Source: Mycolicibacterium rhodesiae NBB3
GTDB taxonomy: Bacteria > Actinomycetota > Actinomycetes > Mycobacteriales > Mycobacteriaceae
Direction: 5' to 3'
NCBI RefSeq assembly: GCF_000230895.2
Contig: NC_016604.1
Span: 6,324,001 to 6,388,000, forward strand
Length of the DNA stretch: 64,000 nt
Part shown: piece after piece, positions 26,757 to 35,616 of the stretch
How the letters are laid out: every line of letters begins with the position of its first letter
Position numbering within the stretch: the stretch's first letter is position 1
The notes under the pieces: generated by a model
What the model saw: the letters and a program-made list of their open reading frames with translations, nothing else
Databases searched by the model: none
Told to the model about the DNA's origin: nothing
Position numbers and translations under genes: made by a program

Positions 26757-27296
26757 TCAGCCCGTCGCAACGGCCTCTTCCAGGTAGGCGATGGCGCGTG
26801 CGCCGTCGTCGGTCACGAAGACCAGATCGTCGAGGGACACGGGCAGGAAGCCCTCCTCCTCCATCCGGCGCAGCTGTAGCACCAACCCGCTGTAGAAACC
26901 CGCCGTGTTCAACAGCACGACCGGCTTGGTGTGGAGTTCATGCTTGCGCTGTTCCAAAAAGTCGGTCGCCTCGTCGAGCGTTCCCAGCCCGCCTGCCATC
27001 ACCACGATGGCATCAGAACGCCCCAGCAGCAACGCCTTTCGCTGAGCGAGATCCTTGGCGAACACCATCTCGTCGACGTTCCCTCTCGCCTTGTCACGCA
27101 GAAACTCCACCGATATCCCGATTAGTCGCCCGCCGGTCTCCTGCACGCCGTCGGCGACGACATTCATGAGCCCCGTGTCGGATCCGCCCCACACCAACGT
27201 GTGGCCACCCCTGCCGAGACGTTCGGCGAATTCGCGCGCCGGGCGCGTGTACCGCTGATCGAGGTCGGCGGCCGACAGGAAGACGCAGATGTTCAT
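26757..27296 (-). CDS. LOG-family nucleotide phosphoribohydrolase-like protein
   Basis: The 179-residue protein has the Rossmann-like fold of the TIGR00730/LOG family, which releases cytokinin-type bases from nucleoside monophosphates. The signature PGGxGTxxE appears as AGGLGTLDE, with Ala for the first Pro. VWGGSDTGLM represents the nucleotide loop. It lies four bases downstream of an NAD-binding protein gene on the same strand. A role in purine nucleotide cleanup is probable, but activity is not shown. Confidence 0.85.
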   Translation of the reverse strand: MNICVFLSAADLDQRYTRPAREFAERLGRGGHTLVWGGSDTGLMNVVADGVQETGGRLIGISVEFLRDKARGNVDEMVFAKDLAQRKALLLGRSDAIVVMAGGLGTLDEATDFLEQRKHELHTKPVVLLNTAGFYSGLVLQLRRMEEEGFLPVSLDDLVFVTDDGARAIAYLEEAVATG

Positions 27297-27300
27297 CGGC

Positions 27301-27888
27301 TCAGTCGACGACAGTCACGATGCCCGACGGTGCGTGGAGCGCCTCGACGGTCCGGGCAGCCGCGGTGTCGATCTGCACCCTTGGCGCGGAGGGCAATTCG
27401 CCTTCGTAGTACGTGCCGGGTCCGTAGAACGCTCCGTAGCGCAGCACGACGCCTTTGGCCGCGAGCACCGCCTCTTCGAGAAAGCTCACGGCGTCGGCAC
27501 CTGGGCCGGGATCCGTTGTCCACGCGATACTTTGGGCGACGATGCGGGCCTGACTCAAACTGTTCATCGCGTCGATGAGGTTGCGCGTGCCCTCCACGCG
27601 GATGCGGGCATTCAGTGCCTGCGACTTCGGGATGTCCTCGAATGCGTCTGGCAGGTCGGTCAGCTCGTGCAGAACCACATCGGGCGAGAATCCCTTGACC
27701 GCATCGGCAAGTCCGACGCGATCGAAGACGTCGCAGATGATCGGCTCGGCGCCGAGCGACGACAGCCAGTCCGCCTTGTCCATCGATCTCGTCATCGCAC
27801 CGACGCTGTGGCCGGCGCTGACGAGCAGCGGTACGACTCGGCTGCCGATGACGCCGGTGGCTCCCGCCAGAAAGATGCGCTCGGTCAT
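27301..27888 (-). CDS. NAD(P)-binding epimerase/dehydratase-like protein, short
   Basis: The N-terminus FLAGATGVIGSRVVPLL is a Gly-rich NAD(P)-binding motif of the extended SDR/epimerase group. The total of 195 residues is shorter than typical epimerases (about 300), so the substrate domain is reduced. ATG 27888 has GAGGAGG six bases upstream; an upstream in-frame ATG lacks this. It is in one operon with the LOG gene and divergent from the nitrilase. Function is not known. Confidence 0.78.
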   Translation of the reverse strand: MTERIFLAGATGVIGSRVVPLLVSAGHSVGAMTRSMDKADWLSSLGAEPIICDVFDRVGLADAVKGFSPDVVLHELTDLPDAFEDIPKSQALNARIRVEGTRNLIDAMNSLSQARIVAQSIAWTTDPGPGADAVSFLEEAVLAAKGVVLRYGAFYGPGTYYEGELPSAPRVQIDTAAARTVEALHAPSGIVTVVD

Positions 27889-27957
27889 TGAATGCCTCCT
27901 CGGATTCATCCGTTTGGTAGTAAGACCGACGCTACCGATCGATTGGCCTGCGTTCGC

Positions 27958-28026
27958 GGGCCATTCATGGCACAGGTTCCTGGGCCATTCAGCGGACGTC
28001 CAGGTTAGCTAGGTATGTTCAGCTAA
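27958..28026. promoter_or_regulatory. Direct and inverted repeats before the nitrilase gene
   Basis: GGGCCATTCA occurs twice, 24 bases apart (starts 27958 and 27982). It is followed by the inverted pair TTAGCT and AGCTAA with ten bases between (28005-28026). The region separates two divergent genes. It probably holds regulator sites; the regulator is not known. Confidence 0.4.
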
Positions 28027-28094
28027 ACCCAGGAATAGGCTCGGAAGCGGTTCGCTTGCACCTGACAAGAACAAAGATCTGAAAGGTGAAGGCC

Positions 28095-29051
28095 ATGACT
28101 ATCGTCAAAGCCGCTGCGGTACAGATCACCCCGGTGCTCTACAGCCGGGATGGCACCGTCGAAAAGATCGCGGCCAAGATCGCCGAACTGGGCGATCGAG
28201 GTGTGCAATTCGCGACTTTCCCGGAAACGATCGTTCCGTACTACCCGTACTTCACGTTTCTGCAGGCGCCATTCGAAATCGGCCCGCAGCATCAGCGCCT
28301 GCTCGAGCAGGCCGTCAGCATCCCATCGGTGACGACGGAAACGATCGCGGATGCGGCACGGGCGGCGGGAGTCGTAGTGTCGATCGGGGTCAACGAACGC
28401 GACGGCGGCACCTTGTACAACACGCAACTCCTATTCGACGCCGACGGAACACTGCTGCAACGGCGCCGCAAGATCACGCCGACCTACCACGAGAAGATTC
28501 TCTGGGGCCAAGGCGACGCCTCCGGCCTGCGGGCGGTCGACACCGCTGTCGGGCGAATCGGCCAGTTGGCATGCTGGGAGCATTACAACCCCCTGTTCCG
28601 GTACGCGTTGATCGCCGACGGGGAGCAGATCCACTCGGCGATGTTTCCCGGGTCGTTTGGCGGACCATTGTTCGCCAAGCAGACAGAGATCGCCGTGCGT
28701 AATCACGCGCTGGAGTCAGGCAGCTTCGTCGTCAACGCTACCGGCTGGCTCGACGTCCACCAGCAGGCGCAGATCGTCGCGGAAACGGGAGGGCCGATCG
28801 GCCCGATCTCAGCCGGGTCCTTCACCGCGATCATATCGCCGTCGGGCGAATTGCTCGGAGAGCCAATAATTTCCGGAGAAGGCGAGGTTATCGCCGATCT
28901 GGACTTCTCACTGATCGATCAACGCAAGGCTCGGATGGACGCCCGCGGACACTACGGCCGGCCGGAACTGCTGAGTCTGATGATCGACCGCACCCCTGCG
29001 TCCTACACCCACACCATCGCCACCGAGGAGGCCGATCATGTCCACATCTGA
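28095..29051 (+). CDS. Aliphatic nitrilase
   Basis: This 318-residue nitrilase-superfamily enzyme hydrolyses a nitrile to an acid and ammonia. The catalytic triad is visible as Glu44 (FPETIVPYYPYF), Lys126 (RRRKITPT) and Cys160 (ACWEHYNPL). The CWEHYNPL context is that of true nitrilases rather than amidases. The ATG is preceded by GAAAGGTGAAGG. Its last 14 bases overlap the DUF302 gene. No nitrile hydratase or amidase is adjacent. The natural nitrile is unknown. Confidence 0.92.
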   Translation: MTIVKAAAVQITPVLYSRDGTVEKIAAKIAELGDRGVQFATFPETIVPYYPYFTFLQAPFEIGPQHQRLLEQAVSIPSVTTETIADAARAAGVVVSIGVNERDGGTLYNTQLLFDADGTLLQRRRKITPTYHEKILWGQGDASGLRAVDTAVGRIGQLACWEHYNPLFRYALIADGEQIHSAMFPGSFGGPLFAKQTEIAVRNHALESGSFVVNATGWLDVHQQAQIVAETGGPIGPISAGSFTAIISPSGELLGEPIISGEGEVIADLDFSLIDQRKARMDARGHYGRPELLSLMIDRTPASYTHTIATEEADHVHI

Positions 29052-29544
29052 TCCGCAGACGATTCCGTTCGACGGAGTCCGCCTACGCTACAGCAGCACA
29101 AAGTCTTTCGACGAACTCGTCAACGCTGTTCTCAACGATGTCGGGCGAGAACCGGTGCCAATCGACGACATCGGCAAGCTGTATCCAGACTGGGAGTCTT
29201 ACGAACACGAGGTGCAATCCCATGTTGGCCCTCACGGTTTCATGTTGTTCGGTTCCTTCAACCACGGCGGGTGGATCGCCAAGGCAGGCATCCACCGCAA
29301 GGTGCTGCGCTTGGTCATCGGAAACCCACTGATCGCGATCACCATGATTAGCCACGATGTGACCGCAGGCCTCTTCGCGCCGGTCGAACTCCTTCTGACA
29401 GAGGAGGAGAACGACACCAGCGCGCTGACCTACGTCGTGCCGTCGTCACTCATGGTCGTCGAGCCCAATCCGCCGCTGTTGTCAGCGGCTCAGGCACTCG
29501 ACGCGAAACTCGCCGCACTGGCCGCGGATGTATCAGGGACCTAG
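29038..29544 (+). CDS. DUF302 domain protein coupled to the nitrilase
   Basis: The 168-residue soluble protein contains the DUF302 fold, visible in GNPLIAITMISHDVTAGLFAP. DUF302 proteins are small and often bind ligands; some occur in stress or detoxification loci. The start codon lies inside the nitrilase frame, so translation is coupled. It could carry or sense the nitrilase substrate or product. Its end overlaps the convergent CMD gene by 12 bases. Confidence 0.75.
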   Translation: MSTSDPQTIPFDGVRLRYSSTKSFDELVNAVLNDVGREPVPIDDIGKLYPDWESYEHEVQSHVGPHGFMLFGSFNHGGWIAKAGIHRKVLRLVIGNPLIAITMISHDVTAGLFAPVELLLTEEENDTSALTYVVPSSLMVVEPNPPLLSAAQALDAKLAALAADVSGT

Positions 29545-30114
29545 TTGCGCGCTACCCGGCGGCGGCACGAGTGCCCAGGTGTCGCACGCCATCGCCAGCA
29601 TCGCGTACGTGCCGACAACGAAGATGACCTCCATCGCCTGGTGCGTGCCCAGCGCGTCGACAAGCTGCTTCCACGTCTCCGGCGCGGCACGTCCCACAGC
29701 CAGAAGTTCGTCGGTGGCCTCGAGCACCAACAGGTCGGTGCCCTCGAACCCGTCGTTGCCCCCGGCAAGGCGCGCGATGTCCGCTTCCGGTAGACCGCCG
29801 GCGGTTGCGACTCTAACGTGCTCGCCCCAGAAAAACACCGAGCTTCGCGTGTGCGCCAGGCGAAGGATCGCCAGTTCACGCAGACGCAGCGGGAGTTCAC
29901 CGCGCTGCAGCAAGAAACCGTTGAAGGTCAAGAACTCCCGGGTCATCTTAGGATGACGCGCCAGCACACCGAGGATGTCGAATTTCATCGGGTCCCGCGG
30001 GTCCCCCGAACCCGCCCGCGGAACGTCGTCACCCGGTATCCCGAACAACGCACCCACCGCGGCGTATTCATCGTCGCCCCAGTCACCCTGGGTCAACGGG
30101 GGCAGCAGCGTCAT
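29533..30114 (-). CDS. Carboxymuconolactone decarboxylase/AhpD-fold protein
   Basis: The 193-residue all-helical protein matches the CMD family (LRLRELAILRLAHTR). It lacks the CxxC redox pair of AhpD: the segment reads SSVFFWGEHV. It may therefore act as a lactone decarboxylase, hydrolase or dehydratase rather than as a peroxidase. It is the last gene of the Rieske operon, joined to the LLM gene by an ATGA overlap. Confidence 0.8.
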   Translation of the reverse strand: MTLLPPLTQGDWGDDEYAAVGALFGIPGDDVPRAGSGDPRDPMKFDILGVLARHPKMTREFLTFNGFLLQRGELPLRLRELAILRLAHTRSSVFFWGEHVRVATAGGLPEADIARLAGGNDGFEGTDLLVLEATDELLAVGRAAPETWKQLVDALGTHQAMEVIFVVGTYAMLAMACDTWALVPPPGSAQLGP

Positions 30115-30977
30115 GCTGCCGCTCCCTTCAGGCCGTGCAGCTCAGCCAGCGCATGGAGTTGCTCGAGGTAATGCTCGAACGAGTCGTGGATGAAATAGGC
30201 GAACACCGTCGTGGTACCGGCCGCCGCCATCTTCGCGAGTATCTCTTTGGTTTCCTGCGGCTTTCCGACCGGATCAAGCGGCTTGTCCGCGGGCAGCACC
30301 ACCTCGAAACCGTCTGGAACATCGCGGCTACTCAGCCACTCGGCAGCGGTGTCGATCGACACGGCGAACGGGCACCAGCCGTCGGCGAGCGTGAGTGCCC
30401 GTCGCAGTGAGCGTTTCGTGCGTCCGCCGACCCAGATCGGCATGTGCGGTTGCACAGCACAGGGATCGACGGTGAGACCACCAAAGGAGTAGAACTCGCC
30501 TTCGTACGCCGGTTCATTGGTCGGTAGCGCAACCCGCAGGGCCCGCAACGCGTCGTCGCCGCGTGCCCCTCGGTCCTCGAATGGCGCGCCGAGCAGATCG
30601 AACTCCTCCCGCAGCGAGCCGACTCCGACACCGAGGATCACCCGCCCGTTGCTGACATGATCGAGTGTGCCGTAACGCTTTACGATCTCGAGCGGATGGT
30701 GGTAACCCAGCACAAGGGTCATGGTGGCCAACCGGATTCGATCAGTACGGGCGGCGATATAGCCCAAGGTGGCCAGCGGATCCCAATAGCGTGCGCCACG
30801 CCGTCCCGCCTCGGAGGCAGGGATGCCGATGTGTTCGCTGCACGTCAGATGGTGGTAACCGAGGCGGTCCGCCGCCTCGGCGATCCGGCCGACGTCCTCG
30901 ATCGTCGCGTCGCGCTCCCACCCGAAGGCCGCGCCGCCGACGTTGGTGACCACCGGCGTAGCAATACCGATCTTCAC
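30111..30977 (-). CDS. LLM-class F420/flavin-dependent oxidoreductase
   Basis: The 288-residue luciferase-like enzyme has LTCSEHIGIP near residue 44 and the typical SNGRVILGVGVGSLREEFDLLG stretch. The MPIWVGGRTKRSLRRAL segment suggests the F420-dependent TIGR03619 branch. Its ends overlap both neighbours by four bases. Within this operon it would be a third oxygenase or reductase step after the Rieske and Fe/2-oxoglutarate enzymes. Confidence 0.86.
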   Translation of the reverse strand: MKIGIATPVVTNVGGAAFGWERDATIEDVGRIAEAADRLGYHHLTCSEHIGIPASEAGRRGARYWDPLATLGYIAARTDRIRLATMTLVLGYHHPLEIVKRYGTLDHVSNGRVILGVGVGSLREEFDLLGAPFEDRGARGDDALRALRVALPTNEPAYEGEFYSFGGLTVDPCAVQPHMPIWVGGRTKRSLRRALTLADGWCPFAVSIDTAAEWLSSRDVPDGFEVVLPADKPLDPVGKPQETKEILAKMAAAGTTTVFAYFIHDSFEHYLEQLHALAELHGLKGAAA

Positions 30978-31804
30978 TGCAGAGGCTCTTCACCAGCGAG
31001 GATCGTGCGATGCATGAGGCGCCCACTGTCGACGGGATACTCCAGTACCCGGTGCATCGTGCCGGTGTTGTCCCACATCAGGAGGTCACCCGGCTGCCAT
31101 TGGTGGCGGTAGACGTACTGGGGCTGGGTGGCCCAGTCACGGAGGCGAGCGAGGAGCGCGCGGCTTTCTTCGACCGGCATACCAATCACGTAATCCGCTG
31201 TGGCCCCGAGCAGAAGCGATTTACGGCCCGACTGATGCGTCCATACGATGGGGCAGGATTTCGTCGGCGACTTCTGCCAGAACGTGATCTCGTCGAAGCT
31301 CATCTCGGGACGCACGTAATACTGCGACCGCTCGGCGCTGTGGACGACACGAAGGTTCGCGATGAGTTCCTTGTCCGATTCCGGCAGATCGTCGTAGGCC
31401 GCGTAGGTATTGCAGAACTCCGTCTCGCCACCGGTATCCGAGAGTGTGATAGCCCGTAGGAGCGTCGCGAGATTCGGATAGGGCTGCAGTGATCCGTCGA
31501 AATGCCAGAACATCGAACCCTTCAGATACTCAGCCCGTTGGTTCACGTTCTTGTCGAGCGAGATCTTGTAGATGCCGCTGTCCCCCTCGTTCGTGGGGAT
31601 GGTTCCCAGCGTCCTCGCAATCGCGACCTGTTGTTCATCGGTGATGTCGAGTCCGCGGAAGAACACGACGCCGCGCTGCTCGAGGATCGCGCGGATGCTC
31701 CGTGCTTCGTCACCGCTGAGCAGTGTGTCGAGGTCTGTTCTTATCTCGCTGCCGATGCGCGGCGAAAGATCGACGACGTCGAGCTGTGCTGAAGTGAGTC
31801 CCAC
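30974..31804 (-). CDS. TauD/TfdA-family Fe(II)/2-oxoglutarate dioxygenase
   Basis: The 276-residue enzyme shows the iron-binding facial triad His101, Asp103 (WHFDGS) and His251 (TMHRVLEY), with Arg266 (HRTILAG) to bind 2-oxoglutarate. Family members oxidise taurine, 2,4-D or similar small acids and ethers, often cleaving C-S or C-O bonds. The start is GTG, six bases after the 107-residue unknown gene. It is part of the Rieske operon; its substrate is unknown. Confidence 0.9.
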   Translation of the reverse strand: MGLTSAQLDVVDLSPRIGSEIRTDLDTLLSGDEARSIRAILEQRGVVFFRGLDITDEQQVAIARTLGTIPTNEGDSGIYKISLDKNVNQRAEYLKGSMFWHFDGSLQPYPNLATLLRAITLSDTGGETEFCNTYAAYDDLPESDKELIANLRVVHSAERSQYYVRPEMSFDEITFWQKSPTKSCPIVWTHQSGRKSLLLGATADYVIGMPVEESRALLARLRDWATQPQYVYRHQWQPGDLLMWDNTGTMHRVLEYPVDSGRLMHRTILAGEEPLQ

Positions 31805-31810
31805 GGCGAA

Positions 31811-32134
31811 TCAGCTCACTCTCGTCAAAATGGTGTTGGCCGAGTGCTTTACGCGCGGTTGATTCCACAGCTCGACCGCGAGCGACACGGTGATCAGCGA
31901 GTAGAGCAGATTGCGAAGGTTCGCGACATCGTCGGGCAACGGTTCTGAATAGTCGAACTTGTCGACATAGGCGACCGCTTCCTCGGCGTACGGGAACACC
32001 TGATCGTAGAAGGACTGGATCTCCTCCATCGACGAGTTCACCCGCTTCACGTAGCGCTCGTGTCCGTCCTCGATGGCCCATTCGTCGACCAGATGCTCGA
32101 GTTGCGAGAACTCCTGTGGCAGAGACGTACTCAT
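31811..32134 (-). CDS. Conserved-looking 107-residue protein of unknown function in the Rieske operon
   Basis: The product is acidic, mostly helical and without membrane segments. Visible features are EWAIEDGHERYVKRVN near the start and ITVSLAVELWNQPRVKHS near the end. It is not like the about 170-residue beta subunits of ring-hydroxylating dioxygenases. The ATG overlaps the Rieske stop codon (ATGA). The position between a Rieske and a TauD gene suggests a small accessory or subunit role, but this is inference. A longer frame to 32794 is only the antisense-like extension over the Rieske gene. Confidence 0.8.
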   Translation of the reverse strand: MSTSLPQEFSQLEHLVDEWAIEDGHERYVKRVNSSMEEIQSFYDQVFPYAEEAVAYVDKFDYSEPLPDDVANLRNLLYSLITVSLAVELWNQPRVKHSANTILTRVS

Positions 32135-33411
32135 CGCACCGCCGCCTTCTCGCCGGCCGCCACGTAGTCGCCGACGACCTTGTGCAGGTGGCGCAACAGG
32201 ATCTCCTCGTCGTTCATCGTGAAGTGGGTCAGCGCACCGCTGTTCAGCATCGCCTGCAGGCCCTCTGACGGGCTGGCGTCTTCCAGAATGATGTCGTTGA
32301 GGAAGGTCATCGTGAGTTCCTGCCCTAACCGCTCCCGGTGGGTGGTCGGCGGCTGGTAGTACGCCTCTGTCTCGAAGATGTGCGAGTGCGGTCCGGTCGG
32401 CCAGTGGGTGTGCACCGTGAAACCCGACGCGCCGAAGATCAGCACGAAGTTCGGGAAGAACTGGTAGGAGTCGAAACCGTACTTCTCCGACTTCGTCGGG
32501 TTGATTCCCGGCGGCATGGGACCGCGGTCGACGCGCTTGTTCCAGGGCCCGGCTGCGCTGGCCTCCATCACGCATTCGATCGGTTTGGAGTATGGCGTCT
32601 TCTGCGACGGTTCGCCGGAGAAGGAGAACATCCGGTGCGGGCCCTTCAGTTGGTAGGCCAACGCATCGGTGAACGGATTCGGTTGGTCGAACGCATCCCT
32701 GGCTTCCGCGGTGACCGCACCGAAGGAGAATGCGTGCAGATAGGGACCGTGGTAGCTCTCCGCGAAGCCGTCGACGAAAATCTTCCAGTTGCACTGCAAT
32801 TCGGCCTTGAACCGATACACCTGGTGCGGTCCGTCGAAGGGGTAACCCTCCAGATCATGGGCGAGTTCGCCGAGGTATGAGCGTACCGACTCGGTGTTGT
32901 GCGGGTTGAGGTTGATGAAGATGAACCCCTCCCACACCTCGCACTGCACTGCCGGCACGCGGCAACTGTCGGCGTCGAAGTCGAGCAGCAGGTCCTTGCG
33001 GGTGGCCGAGTGCAACGAACCGTCCAGCTTGTAGCGCCAGCCGTGAAAGCGGCAGTACAGCAGGGGCGCGCGGCCAGAGACCTCCTCGAACGGGTCGTCC
33101 TCCCACAGCATCTTGTTGCCGCGATGCGGACAGATGTTGTGCATGGCGCGGATCACGCCGTCCTTACCGCGTACGACGATGATCGAGGTGTTGAGAAACC
33201 TCAGTTCGCGGGTGAAGTAGCTGCCCGACTTCGGCACCCGCTCGACCCGGCCGACGTACAGCCACGTCTTCTTGAAGACGTGCTCACGTTCCTTGTCGTA
33301 GAAATCCTCGGACACGCAGTCTTCGAGTGACACCGGGCCACGGCCGAGTTCGGGATAGGCGTCGGTCCAATGTCCGCTTTCGGGCTTGGTCACGGGGCTG
33401 TTGTGACTCAT
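32131..33411 (-). CDS. Rieske non-heme iron oxygenase, alpha subunit
   Basis: The Rieske [2Fe-2S] ligands are Cys94/His96 (CPHRGN) and Cys120/His123 (CRFHGW). The mononuclear iron site is seen in AESYHGPYLH (His221, His226, bridging Glu218). At 426 residues it is a full-length oxygenase subunit. AGGAGG lies upstream of the ATG. No reductase, ferredoxin or beta subunit gene is next to it, so electrons must come from elsewhere. It heads the operon and is divergent from a LysR gene. It probably dihydroxylates, demethylates or hydroxylates an aromatic or N/O-methyl substrate. Confidence 0.93.
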   Translation of the reverse strand: MSHNSPVTKPESGHWTDAYPELGRGPVSLEDCVSEDFYDKEREHVFKKTWLYVGRVERVPKSGSYFTRELRFLNTSIIVVRGKDGVIRAMHNICPHRGNKMLWEDDPFEEVSGRAPLLYCRFHGWRYKLDGSLHSATRKDLLLDFDADSCRVPAVQCEVWEGFIFINLNPHNTESVRSYLGELAHDLEGYPFDGPHQVYRFKAELQCNWKIFVDGFAESYHGPYLHAFSFGAVTAEARDAFDQPNPFTDALAYQLKGPHRMFSFSGEPSQKTPYSKPIECVMEASAAGPWNKRVDRGPMPPGINPTKSEKYGFDSYQFFPNFVLIFGASGFTVHTHWPTGPHSHIFETEAYYQPPTTHRERLGQELTMTFLNDIILEDASPSEGLQAMLNSGALTHFTMNDEEILLRHLHKVVGDYVAAGEKAAVR

Positions 33412-33471
33412 GAGGCTCCACCTCCTGGGCGACGCTAACAGTTGCTGATTTGGTCAAAACAGATGCAGAAG

Positions 33472-33488
33472 TGCAACACCCTGTTGCA
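33472..33488. promoter_or_regulatory. LysR-type operator
   Basis: TGCAACA, CCC, TGTTGCA is a perfect 7-bp inverted repeat, 17 bp in all. It lies between the divergent Rieske and lysR genes. LysR regulators bind such dyads beside their own start and activate the divergent operon. Its position supports the lysR start at 33504 instead of an upstream TTG. Confidence 0.65.
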
Positions 33489-33503
33489 TATTTGGAACAG
33501 CTG

Positions 33504-34421
33504 ATGGAACAGAACCTGCCCTTCGACCTCGACGCCCTGCTGGTATTCGGCAAGGTGGTGGAGAACCGCAGCCTCTCGAAGGCGGCGACACTCCTCGGCA
33601 TGCCCAAGTCCACCGTGAGCCGCAAGCTGACCAAGCTCGAATCCGATTTGGGAATCAAGCTGTTGCGCAAGAACACGCACCAGCTCACCGTCACCGACCT
33701 CGGCGAGCAGGTCTACAGCCACGCAGTGAAGATCCTGGCGGAGGCCAATGGGGTGCGCGCGCTCGTGGAGGGCAGCAGGCAGGAACCGCAGGGTGAGCTC
33801 AGGGTCGCGATCCCGATCTTCCTTGGCATCGATTACGCGTCGCGGGTCGGTGCGGCCTTTCTGCAGCACTATCCCCACTCGCGATTGGACATCCGACTCG
33901 TGGACAACCTCGTCGACCCGATCAAGGACGGGTTCGACGTGGTGTTCGGCACCGGACCGCTGCAGGATTCCACGCTGATCGCGCGGAAGGTGTTCAGTCT
34001 CGAACTCTTTCTGTGCGCAACGCCGGCATTCGTGCGGCAATTGCCCGCCCCGATCGTCGACCCGGTGCAATTGGACGCCCTGCCGTTCATCGACTTCGGC
34101 TTCGGCGGGCCACGGAAGTTCAGCATCGTCAAGCAAAAGCGCCGCTACGATCTGTCGCCCCAGGTGCGGGCGCGCGCCAACAACTTTCAGGTGTGCAAGC
34201 AGTACATCCTGCAGGGACTCGGCATCGGCCCCATGCCCACCCAGATCATCTGCACGACCGAACTGCGCGAGGGCAGCATCGTGCCCGTCCTACCGGAGTG
34301 GAAGCTCGAAGCGATGGACGTGCACATGATCTATCCGTTCGAGCTCTCGTTTTCTACACTCATCAGCGCGTTCTACGAGACCGCCTGCGAGATCATCGTC
34401 GAGAACTCGGCGCGAACCTGA
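33504..34421 (+). CDS. LysR-family transcriptional regulator
   Basis: The 305-residue protein has an N-terminal helix-turn-helix (SLSKAATLLGMPKSTVSRKL, about residues 23-42) and a C-terminal substrate-binding fold. The open frame extends to a TTG at 33450, but the operator dyad would then be inside the gene. ATG 33504 gives a standard LysR length. It most likely activates the divergent Rieske operon on sensing its substrate. Confidence 0.9.
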   Translation: MEQNLPFDLDALLVFGKVVENRSLSKAATLLGMPKSTVSRKLTKLESDLGIKLLRKNTHQLTVTDLGEQVYSHAVKILAEANGVRALVEGSRQEPQGELRVAIPIFLGIDYASRVGAAFLQHYPHSRLDIRLVDNLVDPIKDGFDVVFGTGPLQDSTLIARKVFSLELFLCATPAFVRQLPAPIVDPVQLDALPFIDFGFGGPRKFSIVKQKRRYDLSPQVRARANNFQVCKQYILQGLGIGPMPTQIICTTELREGSIVPVLPEWKLEAMDVHMIYPFELSFSTLISAFYETACEIIVENSART

Positions 34422-34528
34422 GGAGAGGCGGCCAAACTCTTTGCCACCCACAGCAATCCGATGTGCTCGGTGGTCGAATACGATTCGCCGACGGGCACGA
34501 AAGGCCGTACCCCGCGCGTGGAGCTGGT

Positions 34529-35035
34529 CTACGAGGACTGAAGGTCCTCTTCGGTGAACACGTCGATCGACTCACCAGGGGCCAGCATGATCACCGGGAT
34601 GTGTCGCGTCGTGGCTTTCTGGTAGTTGAGGTACGGCGGGTACACCCGCGTCATGAAGTCCCAGATCCGGTGCCGCTCTTCGCCTTCGGGTTCACGCCAG
34701 GATGCCCGGAAGGCCTGGGTGGCGACCTGGATGTCGACGTGGTCGCTGGCCTGGATGTTGAGATACCAGTCGGGATGCTCATCGGCGCCGCCCTTCGACG
34801 CGACGATCACGACCTCCCCGCCGACGTCGCCGTAGATCAACGGCACGATCTGCGTCTTGCCGGATTTGCGGCCCTTCACTCTGAGTAGGCAGTGGGTCGT
34901 GAACCGGTTGCCGCCGATGTCGCTGATGTCCTCGACGTGGCCTTGCGCGCCGCCCGACCGGAGGTAGGCCCCGAGGTGGCGGGCGACCCAGTCGCGGCGT
35001 TCCTGCCGGATAGCGGCTGCCGACTCATCACTCAT
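34529..35035 (-). CDS. Deazaflavin (F420)-dependent nitroreductase family protein
   Basis: The 168-residue split-beta-barrel protein resembles Ddn. The motif VKGRKSGKTQIVPLIYG and the later GADEHPDWYLNIQA are typical of this actinobacterial group that binds F420H2. The ATG at 35035 has AGGAGA five bases upstream. It is divergent from a second member at 35065; together they form a pair of paralogues. Confidence 0.88.
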   Translation of the reverse strand: MSDESAAAIRQERRDWVARHLGAYLRSGGAQGHVEDISDIGGNRFTTHCLLRVKGRKSGKTQIVPLIYGDVGGEVVIVASKGGADEHPDWYLNIQASDHVDIQVATQAFRASWREPEGEERHRIWDFMTRVYPPYLNYQKATTRHIPVIMLAPGESIDVFTEEDLQSS

Positions 35036-35064
35036 GCGCTTCTCCTGATCCGCTGGTCCCGAAA

Positions 35065-35616
35065 ATGCATACCATGACGGACATGAGCGATCTGCTGAAT
35101 GGAATGCCGCGGGTCGACCCAACCGCCGCGCCACCTTGGACACTGCGGGTAACTGCCCGGATTCTCTCGACGGACATCGGTTCGGCTTTTCATCGCCACG
35201 TCATGGCGCCGCTCGACGGACCGCTCGGGCGGCTCAGCCGGGGGCGCCTGCACTTCGGGAAGGGCACCATCCCGCTGGTCATTCTGCGGTCGACCGGAGC
35301 CAAATCCGGAATCGAGCGCGACGTGCCCCTGGGCTATTTCACCGACGGTGACGACGTCATCCTGATCGCCTCGAACTACGGCCAGGCCAACCATCCGAGC
35401 TGGTACTACAACCTGCTGAAGAACCCGCAATGCCAGCTGTTCCCCGACGGCGATACCAACCGTGGCGGTCATTTCGTGGCGCGGCGCACCGAAGGCGCGG
35501 ACCACGACAGGCTCTTCGAGCTCGCGGCAGGCTACGCGTCCAATTTCGCGTCGTACGCGGTGAAGACCGACGGCGTTCGCACGATCAACGTGTTCCGCCT
35601 GTCGCCGAAGGGGTGA
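35065..35616 (+). CDS. Deazaflavin (F420)-dependent nitroreductase family protein
   Basis: The protein of about 183 residues shows RSTGAKSGIERDVPLGYFTDGDDVILIAS and ANHPSWYYNLLKNPQ, the Ddn-type signature. Three in-frame ATG codons (35065, 35074, 35083) are possible starts and none has a strong ribosome-binding site. It probably reduces quinones or enones with F420H2. A stem-loop lies right after its stop. Confidence 0.85.
   Translation: MHTMTDMSDLLNGMPRVDPTAAPPWTLRVTARILSTDIGSAFHRHVMAPLDGPLGRLSRGRLHFGKGTIPLVILRSTGAKSGIERDVPLGYFTDGDDVILIASNYGQANHPSWYYNLLKNPQCQLFPDGDTNRGGHFVARRTEGADHDRLFELAAGYASNFASYAVKTDGVRTINVFRLSPKG

Noticed and set aside
32135..32794. Upstream extension of the 107-residue gene
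   Set aside because: It overlaps the Rieske gene in another frame and is Arg/His-rich, as expected for a shadow frame.
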